In this document: in pieces, positions 63,833 to 64,000 of the stretch
How positions within the stretch are numbered: position 1 is the first letter of the stretch
Layout: the number at the start of each line of letters is the position of its first letter
Assembly: GCA_934045075.1 (NCBI GenBank)
Contig: OW203722.1
Location: 18,135,486-18,199,485, forward strand
Direction: 5' to 3'
DNA: 64,000 nucleotides
From: Yponomeuta sedellus
Lineage: Eukaryota > Arthropoda > Insecta > Lepidoptera > Yponomeutidae
The notes under the pieces: generated by a model
What the model was told of the DNA's origin: nothing
Database searches by the model: none
The model's input: the letters and a program-made list of their open reading frames with translations, nothing else
Made by a program: the position numbers and the translations under genes

Positions 63833-64000
63833 TTTCATCAAAACCCTAAAAAAGAACAACATAAATTTAAAATATACACTAAATAAGCGAACAAAAGTAA
63901 GTCACAAAATCACCGCACCACCGATGACGCTGGGTCATATTTACCCGTTTTAACTTGACGCACGTGTATCTCGCTGCGCAAGCGGCGTCGCACTGAGCGG

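Larger units (their letters stand above)
61708..64000 (-). mobile_element. piggyBac-type transposon, right end outside window
   Basis: Left boundary TTAA followed by CCCGGCGCC at 61,708-61,720, as expected for piggyBac TTAA targets and CCC-type termini. Subterminal inverted words GGGTCATTATGACCC (61,756-61,770) and GGGTCATATTTACCC (63,932-63,946) bracket the transposase. No matching right terminus with TTAA is found before 64,000. Confidence 0.75.

Noticed and set aside
63950..63953. Right end of the piggyBac element at TTAA
   Set aside because: The inward sequence (AACGGGTAAA) does not match the left terminus CCCGGCGCC.

Overview
This window looks like intergenic DNA from an insect nuclear genome, most likely a moth or butterfly (Lepidoptera). 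It is AT-rich and has no operons and no convincing intact host gene. About half or more can be assigned to transposable elements: a BEL/Pao LTR element, an internally deleted copia-type LTR element, a piggyBac-type transposon, short Helitrons ending in CTAG, RTE-type and CR1/jockey-type LINE 3' ends, and several SINE families. The lineage call is inferred from this combination and from the short Helitron type; no single diagnostic host gene supports it.

Layout. 1-2000: degenerate direct repeats carrying a CTCF-like motif. 2-12.6 kb: LINE and SINE fragments, very long tetranucleotide arrays (TATC, CATA), and a 774-bp inverted-repeat derivative of an IS630/mariner-type transposon. 12.6-14.8 kb: an RTE LINE end and a Helitron 3' end. 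14,784-17,215 and 24,027-26,458: a 2,432-bp block present twice without indels, flanking a 6.8-kb BEL/Pao element (17,217-24,026) whose LTRs appear identical but whose reverse transcriptase has a small disabling deletion. 26.2-27.2 kb: a tandem array of a 308-bp unit with a tRNA-like core. 29.2-31.5 kb: LTR-internal-LTR-internal-LTR copia remnant. 31.5-61.4 kb: a mosaic of nested SINEs, LINE ends, MITE-like elements, microsatellites and a THAP-domain pseudo-exon. 61.7-64.0 kb: a piggyBac-type element with a complete 600-codon transposase frame on the minus strand; its right end seems to lie outside the window.

The commonest family, about 18 copies, has a head that resembles the internal-promoter half of arthropod 5S rRNA. 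I read it as a 5S-derived SINE (SINE3 type) with a LINE-like tail. Some copies have clear target-site duplications and several are nested. Two further themes run through the window. LINE 3' tails sit directly beside the long microsatellites, so tail replication slippage probably seeded them. Perfect hairpins with loops of 1-4 nt recur in otherwise unrelated sequence.

The proteins that could drive mobilisation here are the piggyBac transposase, which looks intact, and the BEL/Pao integrase and RNase H, which are intact in sequence but depend on a broken RT. SINEs, MITEs and the copia remnant are non-autonomous and would need enzymes encoded elsewhere.
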